From: Nitrospira defluvii
Lineage (GTDB): Bacteria; Nitrospirota; Nitrospiria; Nitrospirales; Nitrospiraceae
Length of the DNA: 64,000 bases
Direction of reading: 5' to 3'
Assembly (NCBI GenBank): GCA_000196815.1
Contig: FP929003.1
Span: 3,433,501-3,497,500 of the forward strand
A program made the translations under genes and the position numbers. Of this stretch, positions 8,002 through 17,781 are shown in pieces; within the stretch, counting starts at the first letter, position 1, and each line of letters starts with the position of its first letter. Below the pieces are notes generated by a model. That model was not told where the DNA came from and searched no databases. It worked only from the letters and a program-made list of their open reading frames with translations.

Positions 8002-11000
8002 CTAGTGCCAATTTGCAGCCAGGACCTGCTGCACATCCTGGGGACGCTGGGCCACGGCTTGCTCCCAACTCAACCCGGTCTGTTGCGTGAATCCTGCCAT
8101 CGCCTGGATCAATTGGTTCACCTGAGTGCTCATCAATTGTTGACCGTTACCGGCTTGGACTGTCTCGATCTGATTAGTAGCGCCCCCATACCAGTTGGCA
8201 ATCGTCACCTGATCGGTCGAACCGTAGAGCGCGATGCGCAAATCATTGGCACTTTGACTCAACATAATGTCCAGAGGATTGATTCCGGAACCGAAGTTAA
8301 GCCGATCCCTGCTCCCGCTCGTGTCAGAGACAGTATCCTGTCCATCGCCGCGAGCGAATTGAAAGACATCATTTCCAGTCCCGCCATTGAGCACATCGTT
8401 TCCTCGTTCACCTGCCATGGTATCGTTGCCGTCACCGCCGATCAGTGCATTATTACCGGCATTGCCGGTGAGCACATTGGCCAGAGTATTGCCCGTCCCG
8501 TTGACCGCCGCAGATCCGACCAGTGCCAGATTTTCCACATTGGCTCCTAAACTCCAGGTTACGGCGCTCTGAACCGTGTCGGTGCCGGCATTCGATGCCT
8601 CCACCACAGTATCTCCTGCTCCCACAATATATGTGTCGTTCCCCGCCCCACCGGTCAGCGTGTTGACTGCACTATTGCCGATCAAGATGTTATTGAGCCC
8701 ATTCCCAGTACCGTTGATGGTAGCACTTCCCGTAAGCGTCAGATTCTCGACATTTGCGGCAAGCGTGTGCGTGACACTACTCTGGACTGAGTCAATACCG
8801 CCATTCACCGATTCAACGATACTGTCGCCGGTCCCGATCACATAGGTGTCGTTCCCGGCACCGCCAGTGAGTCGATTGGCCGCACTGTTACCGACCAGAA
8901 TATTGTCCAATCCGTTTCCGGTCCCATTGATGGAACCGCTCCCGGTCAGCGTGAGGTTCTCCACATTGGCCGCCAAGGTATACGTCACCGAACTCTGAAC
9001 GGTGTCGAGACCTTCATTAGCCGACTCAGTAATCTGATCGCTAACGTTGTCCACAACATAGGTGTCGTCGCCCTGCCCGCCGATCAACCTATCCGCACCG
9101 GCTCCGCCATTGAGAATATTAGCGGCGCTGTTCCCGGTTAGTGTGTTGGCGAGGCTGTTGCCGGTTCCATTGACTGCGGCAGTTCCCGTCAAGACAAGGT
9201 TTTCCACATTGATTCCCAATGTCCAGCTGATATCGGCTCGGATGATGTCAGTCCCTGAGCCTGCGGCTTCGACAATCGTATCCCCCGCCCCCACGACATA
9301 CGTATCATTTCCTGCACCCCCAGTGAGAACATTGACCGCACCATTGCCGGCCAAGATATTGTTGAGGGAGTTTCCACTGCCGTTAATGGCCGCATTGCCG
9401 ATAAGCGTAAGATTTTCGACGTTCGCACCCAGCGCATACGTGACGCTGCTCTGGACCGTATCCGTTCCTTGTCCTGCCTGTTCCGTGACGCCATCGCCAA
9501 CCTCATCGACCGTATAAAGATCATTCCCTGATCCGCCGATCATGCCATCCGCACCAATCCCCCCGTCCAACAGGTCGTTGCCGGCCCCGCCATAGAGGCT
9601 GTCATCTCCACCCAATCCTGAAAGAATGTCGTTCGTGACATTGCCGTAGAGGTAATCGACATCCTCACCGCCGACGAGATTCACGCCTTCAGTCTGAGCC
9701 AGCATCGCGTTATAATCCCAAATAGTGCCGTCTGCGAATTTGATCAGATCAACACGGAGTGACGCAGACGCGAAAAATCCGCCGAGCATGAGCTGATCGG
9801 CGGTATTCGTTATAGTCAGAATTACACCGGTACCGAAATCAGGGGTCGCACGCAATGTGAGATCCCCAGGGCCGACCCCTTCCAAGAGTTGCAGCGTGTC
9901 GACATCCGATGAATCGCCTTGATCGTCGATGGAGTCTTGCCCATATCCTCGACCAAATAGATAGATGTCATTACCAACATAGCCCTCCAGAAAATCGTTT
10001 CCGGCTCCACCATCCAAAGTATCGTCACCGAGCGAAGCCCGGATTTGATCATTACCCCCCAACCCACGAATGAGATTGTCCCCGTCATTGCCATAGAACG
10101 TGTCGTCGGTGTCACTGCCGACAAACGTCAACACCCTACTCTCAATCGCGCTCAGATCCCACACGGACCCATCGAGAAACGCAAATTGGTCCACGTGATT
10201 GCTTGAGGAGACAAAAAAGGACTCCACCGTCAATTGGTCTGTGCTCCCATTGACCTTAACGATTAGATCGTTGGCATGATTTTCGAGCACAAGATCGCCC
10301 GGCGCGATCTCCGCTCCGAACAATACCTGATCGAGCCCTGAGTGGGCATACGTCTGCATGCCCATCCGTACGATGTCTTGCCCGTACCCACGGTCAAACA
10401 AGAACGTATTGTCGCCCACCCCGATGAGAATGTCGTTTCCTCCCTGGCCGTCAAGCTGGTTGGGACCGGACAATTGGTTATCCAACACATTTCCTACCAG
10501 GTCCACTCGCTGGGTCGACTCCAAATAAAAATCGTCCAGGATCTGAACATTCTCCACCTGGTCAGGCGCTTGAAATACAAGAGAAGCACTGGGCGCCAGG
10601 TGGATGGTATCAACGCCCGCATTCGCATCCTCTGACACGGTGGTAAGTACTGAGGCAAGGTGATAGATATCGTCACCGGTCCCACCGAGTAACTGATCGT
10701 CGACCGCGTTCGACACCAACAGGTCGCTTCCGGCACCACCGCGTAGGACATTGACGCCTGCCCCACCATACAACCGATCGCTTCCTGCCCCACCATCCAG
10801 TAGATCGTCGCCCTCCTCACCCTCCAACACATCAGCGCCCTCGCCGCCAATGAGGACATCGTTTCCATCACGTCCGTGGAGCCAATCAGCAGCCTGACTG
10901 CCTTGCATATGGTCGGCAAAGGACGTGCCGATCATCGTTCCTCCGTCCACTGGTGCGGACAAGTTAAACCCGCGCGCGAGCAATCCGGCGTCCGTCAGCA

Positions 11001-14000
11001 CCGTGCCATCGGCAAACTCGAACTGATTAATGGTGTGAAACTCGGAGGGTGAATTCAGCCCAAAGCCCGCGATTTGAACCGCGTCCTCACTGTTACCGAC
11101 ACGGACGACAAGGGAATCATTGGGTGCCACGTCCAAACTCAGGGATTCAGCGGTAATACCAGCGCCAAAGACCAATCGATTGCTCTGCGTTGCATCATCC
11201 TCGATAGAGTCAACACCGTCCCCCAGGTTAAATCGATATGTGTCACTCCCAGCCCCGCCGATCAGCCGATCATTTCCTGCCCCGCCATGCAGATCATCCT
11301 CCCCGCCACCTGCATCAAGGACGTCATTGCCATCACCGCCATCGAGCACATCATTCCCTGCCTGTCCCGCAAATAGCGGCGAGTCTCCAAAGAGAGAGTC
11401 ATCACCGGCATCCCCGAACAAGGCATCATCTCCCACATCACCCACCAACTGGTCGGTTCCCTCGCCACCGAACAGTTGATCCTGTCCCGCACCGCCCCAC
11501 AACTGATCATCCCCCTCCTCGCCATCCAGAGTATCGTTGCCACCGAGAAGATTCAGGACAGTGGGGTTGTTGCCATCACCGTAGAGGAAGTCGTCGCCGA
11601 TGCCGCCAACAATGAGATCGTCTCCCTCTCGGCCCTGCACATCGTCGATCCCATCGCCGCCATCAAGCTGATCATTACCGAGTCCGCCATTCAATACATC
11701 ATCACCGGCATCGCCGGAAAGGAAGTCGTCATCATCCTGACCAAAGAGCGCATCATTGCCGACGCCACCCAAAAGCGTATCGTTGCCAGTCTCTCCATGC
11801 AGCTCATCGTTTCCATCATCCCCGAAGAGCTCGTCATCTCCCTCCTGCCCGGTCAGAAGATCATGACCAAGTCCGCCCCACAATGAGTCGTCGCCGGCCC
11901 CGCCCTGTAGCTCATCGCTGTCCGCCCCCCCATCGAGCACATCGTTCCCGGCGAACCCAGCGAGCCGATCCATTCCGATGCCACCATACAGAATATCGTC
12001 GCCCCCTCCACCCTGCAGTTCGTCGGCTCCGGCACCGCCATCGAGAATATCCGCAGACCCGGGATCCTCTGAAAAATCCCCGATCAAAAGATCGTCGCCA
12101 TCCCCACCGGAAAGAGAGTCAGCTCCTGCGCCGCCGAATAGCCGGTCATTGCCCTCACCACCATCCAACCAATCATCGCCAGGAATAGTCTGGGTGAAAT
12201 CCGACTCACCATACAGCAAGTCGTCGCCCGCCCCGCCGATGAGAATGTCGTTTCCTCCATCGCCGACAAGCAGGTCGTTACCTGCGCCTCCATCGAGATA
12301 GTCGTCCGCACCTAGAGCGGAGGAAAATGCCGGCATAGGAAAACTTTGCGGGATAAGATCAACGTCGTATACTTTCGCAATCCAACCCGCAGGACGGTTC
12401 TCTCCCCTAAGAACATCCTCACCCTCCCCACCAAGCAGCACATCAACGCCAAGGGCGCCCAATAACACGTCATTGCCAGCGCCCCCGTCAATATAGTGTG
12501 TGCCGCTGCCGATATGGGTCCATGCGTAGTTGGCTATCTCGGTATCAGTCACAGCAATGTCATTGCCATCTCCACCGAAAAAGATATCCCCATCGGAGAC
12601 ATCAGCATAATCATCACCGCTACCCCCAACGAGATAATCATTCCCTCCAGCACCAACTAAGATGTCATCACCGGCCCCACCATCACGAAGATCAGAGAAC
12701 GAGTCATGTATGGACGGCACTTGAGAAGTGAGGACATCATCTCCTTCGTTGCCATACATGGCGTACGAATACGGATTGGTGGCAATGAGCGTCTCATCCC
12801 CACTCCCTCCCTCCAGCACATGCCCAAAAGGTCCTGCAGGAAGTCCCGTATCAGTCGGAATAGGAGAGACATCGCGCAATTGAATCCCCATTTGACCACT
12901 CTGGAAATTCTCATTCACGATGAGGACCCCGTTCACGATGAGATCGGTCCCGGACATCATGTAAGTGGTTCGGCCATCCAGGCTTGTATAACTGTTGGCG
13001 GCATCACCAGCGCGACGAATCCCGCCTTGCAACAAGTGGTCATCGAAAATGATCTGCCCCTGCACATCGCTGTCTTCAATTCGATCCACCCCGTCACCAG
13101 AGCGATAGATATACGTATCGAATCCGACGCCGCCTTCGAGGAGATCGCTGTTGCCAGCGCCGCCGATGAGTGTGTCATTTCCCTCGTTGCCGACGAGATG
13201 GTCCTGCCCATCTCCACCATTCAGCACATTTTTGGCGCTGTTGCCGATGAGAATATTGCCTAGTTCGTTGCCGATGCCATCAATGGCATTAGAGCCCGTC
13301 AGCGTGAGGTACTCGATCTGGGAGTCCAGGGTGAAGGTGACTGAACTGCGCACTTCGTCAACACCGCTATTGGCATACTCTCGAACGATATCACCAGAAT
13401 CGTCGACGAGATACGTGTCGTCTCCCGTTCCTCCCAGTATAGTATCGGCGCCACTTCCGCCATCCAGAATGTCGTTGCCGCGATTCCCCTCCAGATAGTC
13501 TTTGCCTCCATAGCCAAATAGATGATCATTTCCATCACCGCCGTAGAGATGATCTCCCCGAAATACACTTCCATCGAGAGTTTCGCCGACTTCGTCTCCA
13601 AACAGAACTTGGGGCAGCGGGAGTGTTGCCGAACCAATCTCGTATGATGATTGGAAATCTTTAAAATGAGTGACGGAGGGGAGACCGATTGGGCTACTGT
13701 TGACATTGATCTTCTCGATCAGAAATGCGGCGCGATCCTTCAAGTACTGCGAGGACAATTCGCCTATTCCGCTTTCAGGATTGACTAGAGCCAATTCTCC
13801 GGCTTCATTATGGCTTGCATAAAGTGCCTCTGTTGAGGAAGCGCTAGCGCCGAGGACCGCAAAAGGGGTTAACTCCCTTAATGCGAACCGATAGGCAAGA
13901 CTCGTCGAGCTCTCCAGTGAGGCGAGGGTTTGTAACTCCTCAGCGCTCTTCCCCATCAATGGCACAATGCTCAACACCTGATGACCAATCGCAGTTCGAA

Positions 14001-15345
14001 CTGCCTCAAGTCGCTCATAAAACGGCTGTCGATATGTTAAGCTGCCGAAGTCGCCGGGCAGACGCCCGAAGGGAGTAGCAACTCCATCGACATGGAACAC
14101 CCTTGCTAAGGCATCGAGCGCTTTTTCAAGAGTGTCCCCCTCGGCAAGGGGCACAGGCATTCCCTGTTCTGGATAAGGAATGGCAACCTGACCTGATGAC
14201 GCCTTCAAGATACTTTCTATCTGGGCTTGCTGCAGCTGTGGATCCGCTTTTTGAAACAGTTCCTGAATGGCAAGCGAATCCACGATGAGGGCAATACTGT
14301 GGCTATTGCCATACTGCGATTCCCACGGATTCTGGATATTCACATCTTCGACTAGTGGCTGCCCTTCGATTAGAACCTGAATCGCCTTTGCGTGGACCCC
14401 AGAATTGGCCACCACCTCAACATCCTGACCGGTATCGGCATGACCAAAGATCTGCTGTATTTTCCCAAAAGCTCCATCGGTTCTCGTTATCCCTCCTGTC
14501 AGGCCAGGCAGAATTTGAGTTCCACTCGTCGGATATAAAATTTGGGTAGCATCGAGGGCGACCACATACCGCTCATCAGTATAAATGTCACCCGTCGCCC
14601 CACTGACGAACAGCGATCCCAACGGATCAGTTGTCCGTAATCGCGAATCAAGATTCGCAAGCATCTCCCGTATGCGCTCTGCCTCTTGCGCCTCGCCATT
14701 GAGCTGCACACTACCAAATTCGCCTCGCCCGGCTCCGTTGAATGTATACGTTTGAGCCACGCGATCCGCATAGAGTTCTGTGAATACGGTCGCTAGGTGC
14801 CCTCCGAGGGAATAGCCAGTGACATTAAGTTGGTTCTGAGAATTGCCAAAGAAGGCAGCCAATGACGGATCGATCGTCCCATCGCTCCTCTTGCCCTGTT
14901 GCAAGCCCTCAAAGTATCGCGTCATGCTGACAAGTTGGGCAAACGCAAAGCCGGAATTCTTGACTTCTGCATCCGCCCCCAAAATATCGCGTGAACGATC
15001 ACCACCATTGACGTCAGCGGCATACTCACTGCTTCGAAATGAAAGCGTGTAGCTATTGGTCTCGGTATCGACTAGCAGGGTGGCACTAAACCCAGTTGCA
15101 TCGTTGGCGTGATGATCGACGATCTGATAGCGCTGGACAAATTGCTCAGCCTGCAGCGTCGTCATCCGGATTTTACCAGGCAACACGGGTGCCGTCGGAT
15201 CATCGCCAGTTACATTGTTGTTTCCAAGTTGAAGTTGGCCGATTACCCGTTGAGGGTTTGATAGATCAATCCAGTCAAAATAGCTCTCAGCGGCAATCTG
15301 CTGTAGTGCGAAACGGAGCCAGGTACCCATCTCACCTTGAGCCAT
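8002..15345 (-). CDS. Giant RTX protein with N-terminal lipase-like domain, type I secretion substrate
   Basis: A 2447-residue protein expected to be exported unfolded through the adjacent HlyB/HlyD system and to fold on binding calcium outside. Residues 1 to ~560 form an alpha/beta-hydrolase (lipase class 3-like) region with the nucleophile elbow GYSLGGH at 177-183 (Ser179). From ~590 onward there are many GGxGxDxLx nonapeptides, interspersed with four haemolysin-type calcium-binding-related segments (such as LVFGAGITAESLSLDV and LNFGSGINPLDIMLSQ). Residues ~1930-2300 hold five tandem ~70-75-residue units with VENLTLxG and GNSxxNxLTGGAGNDTY. The last ~60 residues lack RTX repeats and probably carry the secretion signal. 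ATG 15345 follows AAGGGGAG and overlaps the stop of the upstream gene. Lipase versus phospholipase activity cannot be told. Confidence 0.92.
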   Translation of the reverse strand: MAQGEMGTWLRFALQQIAAESYFDWIDLSNPQRVIGQLQLGNNNVTGDDPTAPVLPGKIRMTTLQAEQFVQRYQIVDHHANDATGFSATLLVDTETNSYTLSFRSSEYAADVNGGDRSRDILGADAEVKNSGFAFAQLVSMTRYFEGLQQGKRSDGTIDPSLAAFFGNSQNQLNVTGYSLGGHLATVFTELYADRVAQTYTFNGAGRGEFGSVQLNGEAQEAERIREMLANLDSRLRTTDPLGSLFVSGATGDIYTDERYVVALDATQILYPTSGTQILPGLTGGITRTDGAFGKIQQIFGHADTGQDVEVVANSGVHAKAIQVLIEGQPLVEDVNIQNPWESQYGNSHSIALIVDSLAIQELFQKADPQLQQAQIESILKASSGQVAIPYPEQGMPVPLAEGDTLEKALDALARVFHVDGVATPFGRLPGDFGSLTYRQPFYERLEAVRTAIGHQVLSIVPLMGKSAEELQTLASLESSTSLAYRFALRELTPFAVLGASASSTEALYASHNEAGELALVNPESGIGELSSQYLKDRAAFLIEKINVNSSPIGLPSVTHFKDFQSSYEIGSATLPLPQVLFGDEVGETLDGSVFRGDHLYGGDGNDHLFGYGGKDYLEGNRGNDILDGGSGADTILGGTGDDTYLVDDSGDIVREYANSGVDEVRSSVTFTLDSQIEYLTLTGSNAIDGIGNELGNILIGNSAKNVLNGGDGQDHLVGNEGNDTLIGGAGNSDLLEGGVGFDTYIYRSGDGVDRIEDSDVQGQIIFDDHLLQGGIRRAGDAANSYTSLDGRTTYMMSGTDLIVNGVLIVNENFQSGQMGIQLRDVSPIPTDTGLPAGPFGHVLEGGSGDETLIATNPYSYAMYGNEGDDVLTSQVPSIHDSFSDLRDGGAGDDILVGAGGNDYLVGGSGDDYADVSDGDIFFGGDGNDIAVTDTEIANYAWTHIGSGTHYIDGGAGNDVLLGALGVDVLLGGEGEDVLRGENRPAGWIAKVYDVDLIPQSFPMPAFSSALGADDYLDGGAGNDLLVGDGGNDILIGGAGDDLLYGESDFTQTIPGDDWLDGGEGNDRLFGGAGADSLSGGDGDDLLIGDFSEDPGSADILDGGAGADELQGGGGDDILYGGIGMDRLAGFAGNDVLDGGADSDELQGGAGDDSLWGGLGHDLLTGQEGDDELFGDDGNDELHGETGNDTLLGGVGNDALFGQDDDDFLSGDAGDDVLNGGLGNDQLDGGDGIDDVQGREGDDLIVGGIGDDFLYGDGNNPTVLNLLGGNDTLDGEEGDDQLWGGAGQDQLFGGEGTDQLVGDVGDDALFGDAGDDSLFGDSPLFAGQAGNDVLDGGDGNDVLDAGGGEDDLHGGAGNDRLIGGAGSDTYRFNLGDGVDSIEDDATQSNRLVFGAGITAESLSLDVAPNDSLVVRVGNSEDAVQIAGFGLNSPSEFHTINQFEFADGTVLTDAGLLARGFNLSAPVDGGTMIGTSFADHMQGSQAADWLHGRDGNDVLIGGEGADVLEGEEGDDLLDGGAGSDRLYGGAGVNVLRGGAGSDLLVSNAVDDQLLGGTGDDIYHLASVLTTVSEDANAGVDTIHLAPSASLVFQAPDQVENVQILDDFYLESTQRVDLVGNVLDNQLSGPNQLDGQGGNDILIGVGDNTFLFDRGYGQDIVRMGMQTYAHSGLDQVLFGAEIAPGDLVLENHANDLIVKVNGSTDQLTVESFFVSSSNHVDQFAFLDGSVWDLSAIESRVLTFVGSDTDDTFYGNDGDNLIRGLGGNDQIRASLGDDTLDGGAGNDFLEGYVGNDIYLFGRGYGQDSIDDQGDSSDVDTLQLLEGVGPGDLTLRATPDFGTGVILTITNTADQLMLGGFFASASLRVDLIKFADGTIWDYNAMLAQTEGVNLVGGEDVDYLYGNVTNDILSGLGGDDSLYGGAGNDLLDGGIGADGMIGGSGNDLYTVDEVGDGVTEQAGQGTDTVQSSVTYALGANVENLTLIGNAAINGSGNSLNNILAGNGAVNVLTGGAGNDTYVVGAGDTIVEAAGSGTDIIRADISWTLGINVENLVLTGTAAVNGTGNSLANTLTGNSAANILNGGAGADRLIGGQGDDTYVVDNVSDQITESANEGLDTVQSSVTYTLAANVENLTLTGSGSINGTGNGLDNILVGNSAANRLTGGAGNDTYVIGTGDSIVESVNGGIDSVQSSVTHTLAANVENLTLTGSATINGTGNGLNNILIGNSAVNTLTGGAGNDTYIVGAGDTVVEASNAGTDTVQSAVTWSLGANVENLALVGSAAVNGTGNTLANVLTGNAGNNALIGGDGNDTMAGERGNDVLNGGTGNDVFQFARGDGQDTVSDTSGSRDRLNFGSGINPLDIMLSQSANDLRIALYGSTDQVTIANWYGGATNQIETVQAGNGQQLMSTQVNQLIQAMAGFTQQTGLSWEQAVAQRPQDVQQVLAANWH
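8440..9540 (-). repeat. Five tandem ~70-75-codon repeats inside the RTX gene
   Basis: Each unit follows the plan D-T-V-Q-S-S-V-T-x-T-L, then ANVENLTLTG, then INGTGNxLxNILxGNSA, then LTGGAGNDTYxV. Units are visibly similar at the DNA level on the minus strand, suggesting duplication within the gene. Boundaries are approximate. Confidence 0.8.
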
Positions 15346-16309
15346 AGTGCTCCCCTTTAGAAGGCACAGGTTTAACTACTTTCAGAACAAAGTTATCGCC
15401 ACCATGCTCAGCACGGCCCAATCCGCCAGGGCAAACTTGCCCCTTTAGCCACCAAACACCTGTCAGGTTCTTCACATTACTGCTCTTGATGAACCCCCGT
15501 CGGACTGCCACCACGTCGTTGCTTGCAAGCTCGAGGATGATTAATTCGCCTCCAACAATCCCCATCTCCCGATCATGCGGCCGAGAGATACCCCTCCATG
15601 TGAATCCGTATCGACTCCTCAAGGATCTGTCATATTCCATTTTCATGCTCTTCATGTTGCGAGCATCGAATCCAAAATAACGCGCATATTTCGCTTTTGC
15701 GGGCGGAGGGGCAGACAGTGAGGAATCTCTGTATCGCTTCTTCCAGGACGGCACCCTCACTTCCAACAACGGAGTCTCCACATAGCGATAGCCATCTGGA
15801 CGAATGAATCCAAAAGCCTGTTCAGCTGAAGTCCCAGTTGTGTAGCCATACGGATCCTCCAACGCATAGAGATGTTCTAATTCCTCATCTGTAGCCTCTT
15901 TCCTCGGCCGCATCATGTAGATGCCTTCTACATTCTCCACTGTCCTATAGATGAACTCCCCCGCCTCGGTCTTGCACAAATGATCAAAGTATTCCTGACT
16001 CGTCATCTCCGGCTTGTAGCCGCTATCTTCCGAAACCGGATCAGGGATCTTGATTGAATGGGCGAAGCGACCTTCCTCGGTCGCCAAGGGATCAGCTGGC
16101 TTGAGTTTGCTTACCTCCCCACACACTTCCCCGGGATCAAGTTTCCGGCTTTCACAGGCCTGCCTGATTTTCTCAATGCCTTTCCGAAACCGTTCTCCGG
16201 GTGTCTCCTTCTTCCCCAAGATGCCTGCCTCGCTGGGTACAATCATCGGGACGAGCAACAACCCTAGGAGGATAATACCCCTGACAATTTGATCAGACCT
16301 CATCTTCAT
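15332..16309 (-). CDS. Secreted protein of unknown function, translationally coupled to the RTX gene
   Basis: A 325-residue protein with a typical signal peptide (IVRGIILLGLLLVPMIVPSEA) and a charged mature part with four Cys (QACESR, EVCGEV, HLCKTE, QVCPGG). I recognise no family. ATG 16309 is preceded by GGAAGAGGG; an in-frame TTG at 16315 is less likely. Its TGA stop (15332-15334) lies inside the RTX gene, giving a 14-nt overlap, and the RTX ribosome site lies in its last codons, so the two proteins are probably made together. Location between exporter and substrate suggests an immunity, chaperone or activating protein; this is inference only. By eye the gene is more AT-rich than its neighbours. 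Confidence 0.75.
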   Translation of the reverse strand: MKMRSDQIVRGIILLGLLLVPMIVPSEAGILGKKETPGERFRKGIEKIRQACESRKLDPGEVCGEVSKLKPADPLATEEGRFAHSIKIPDPVSEDSGYKPEMTSQEYFDHLCKTEAGEFIYRTVENVEGIYMMRPRKEATDEELEHLYALEDPYGYTTGTSAEQAFGFIRPDGYRYVETPLLEVRVPSWKKRYRDSSLSAPPPAKAKYARYFGFDARNMKSMKMEYDRSLRSRYGFTWRGISRPHDREMGIVGGELIILELASNDVVAVRRGFIKSSNVKNLTGVWWLKGQVCPGGLGRAEHGGDNFVLKVVKPVPSKGEHYGSR

Positions 16310-16364
16310 GGCCAACCCTCTTCCTGAGGTTTGTTGCGCAACATAGTTCCAGTTCAGATATTTC

Positions 16365-17756
16365 CTAACGCTCCCTCAAACTCTCCCGCCTAAACTTCAG
16401 TAAGGGACTCAGCAGGTATTCAATCACCCGACGCTGGCCGGTTTTGACTTCAACAATGACGGCCATCCCGGGCGAGAGATGAATGTGTCTTCCTTCCACC
16501 TGCATCGTCGCGCGATCCATGCTGATACGACCGGCATAGATCAGGCCGCCCTTGTCTTTATCCAACGGTACCGCATCACCCGAGACACTCAAAACCTTTC
16601 CCGGAATGGTGCCATATAAGGTGAACGGAAACGTCTCGACTTTGATTTCAACCGGCTGCCCTTCCTTTACAAAGCCGATGTCCTTGTTCTCGAACTGTGC
16701 TTCAACTTCCACGGGATGGTCTTGAGGCACGACGATGAGCAATGGCTGGGCGGGCGTGACGACACCACCCACCGTATGCACCGCCAGCTGTTGCACTACC
16801 CCGTCGATCGGCGACACCAACTTCTGCAAGTGGATTTTCTGTCCAGCCTTGCGCACTTCTTGAAGCAGCGAGGCTGTCTTCGTTTCGGTGGTCGAGAGCT
16901 CGGCCTGTTTGCTCTGCTGAAACTCCGAGAGGAGCGCGTGGTAATTTTGCTCGGCCTCAGCCAGCGCAGCCTGATCCTGCCGCAACTTGCTCTTCTGCCC
17001 GGCCCACTCCTGAGCCTTGTCGATGCGTTGCTGCTCGAATTGGAGATAGTCCATCTTCGACACATACTGTTGCGCCAACAGGGACCGATAGGCCTTGGCA
17101 CGCTCAGCTTCGATCGGAACAGTTGCCTCCAGCCTCCGGAGATTATCCTTCGTCGCATCCAACGCCGCCCGGCGTTGTCCAATGAGATGCCGGGATGCAT
17201 CAACCCGGGCGGAAAATTCCGCGACTTGATCCCGCAAGAGTTGTTGCTGAAGCAATATGAATTGCGGATCGGCTTCTTCCGGAACCTCGAAAGTGGAGTA
17301 CCCCGCAATCAACGCGCGCAATCGGGCCGCCTCGACCAGCGCGGCTCGATATTCGTTGAGCGCCCGATCCCGATCAGCGCCGTTTTGCGTCGCATCCAGC
17401 TCGATCAGCACCTCTCCCTGACGAACGGTTTGACCGTCTTGTACGTGAATGGAAGCAATGACACCGGTTTCGAATGGCTGGATGGTTTTGGAATGACCAC
17501 TGGGAATAGTCTTGCCTGGCGCCACCGCGACGATATCAATGTGACTGAGCGAGGACCAGGTCACCGCCGTCGTGAACACCAGCATGATGGTCCAGAGAAT
17601 GGCACGGCCGATCGGCGAAGGCGGCGCATGTTGAATTTCAAGCACAGCAGGAAGAAACTCCACCGCACTCCCGCCGGAAACAACCGCCGAGGGCATGGTT
17701 TGCTCAATTTGCCATGCCGCACGCCACACCGCCAGATGTCGCAATAACCTCTTCAT
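16365..17756 (-). CDS. Type I secretion periplasmic adaptor (HlyD family)
   Basis: Bridges the ABC exporter and an outer-membrane channel. The 463-residue protein has one transmembrane helix near residues 53-72 (AILWTIMLVFTTAVTW), a biotinyl-lipoyl half motif (PFETGVIASIHVQDGQTVRQG), a long coiled-coil hairpin region (~110-290), the second lipoyl half (LVSPIDGVVQQLAVHTVGGVV) and a beta-barrel domain ending KTGQRRVIEYLLSPLLK, the classic HlyD C-terminus. The frame is open to 17828 inside hlyB, but ATG 17756 with GAGGAAGAG just upstream is the likely start, 25 bp after the exporter stop. Belongs to the RTX export operon. Confidence 0.93.
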   Translation of the reverse strand: MKRLLRHLAVWRAAWQIEQTMPSAVVSGGSAVEFLPAVLEIQHAPPSPIGRAILWTIMLVFTTAVTWSSLSHIDIVAVAPGKTIPSGHSKTIQPFETGVIASIHVQDGQTVRQGEVLIELDATQNGADRDRALNEYRAALVEAARLRALIAGYSTFEVPEEADPQFILLQQQLLRDQVAEFSARVDASRHLIGQRRAALDATKDNLRRLEATVPIEAERAKAYRSLLAQQYVSKMDYLQFEQQRIDKAQEWAGQKSKLRQDQAALAEAEQNYHALLSEFQQSKQAELSTTETKTASLLQEVRKAGQKIHLQKLVSPIDGVVQQLAVHTVGGVVTPAQPLLIVVPQDHPVEVEAQFENKDIGFVKEGQPVEIKVETFPFTLYGTIPGKVLSVSGDAVPLDKDKGGLIYAGRISMDRATMQVEGRHIHLSPGMAVIVEVKTGQRRVIEYLLSPLLKFRRESLRER

Positions 17757-17781
17757 CCTCTCTTCCTCATCTGCCTCTCCG

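Noticed and set aside
9062-12301. Long plus-strand open frames rich in Pro, Ser and His opposite the RTX gene
   Set aside because: They are antisense shadows of the Gly/Asp-rich RTX repeats; low-complexity composition follows from the repeat codons and none has a convincing ribosome site.
8440-13600. Periodic DNA suggestive of a CRISPR or satellite array
   Set aside because: The periodicity is the codon pattern of RTX nonapeptides and larger protein repeats in one open frame; there are no constant repeats with unique spacers.
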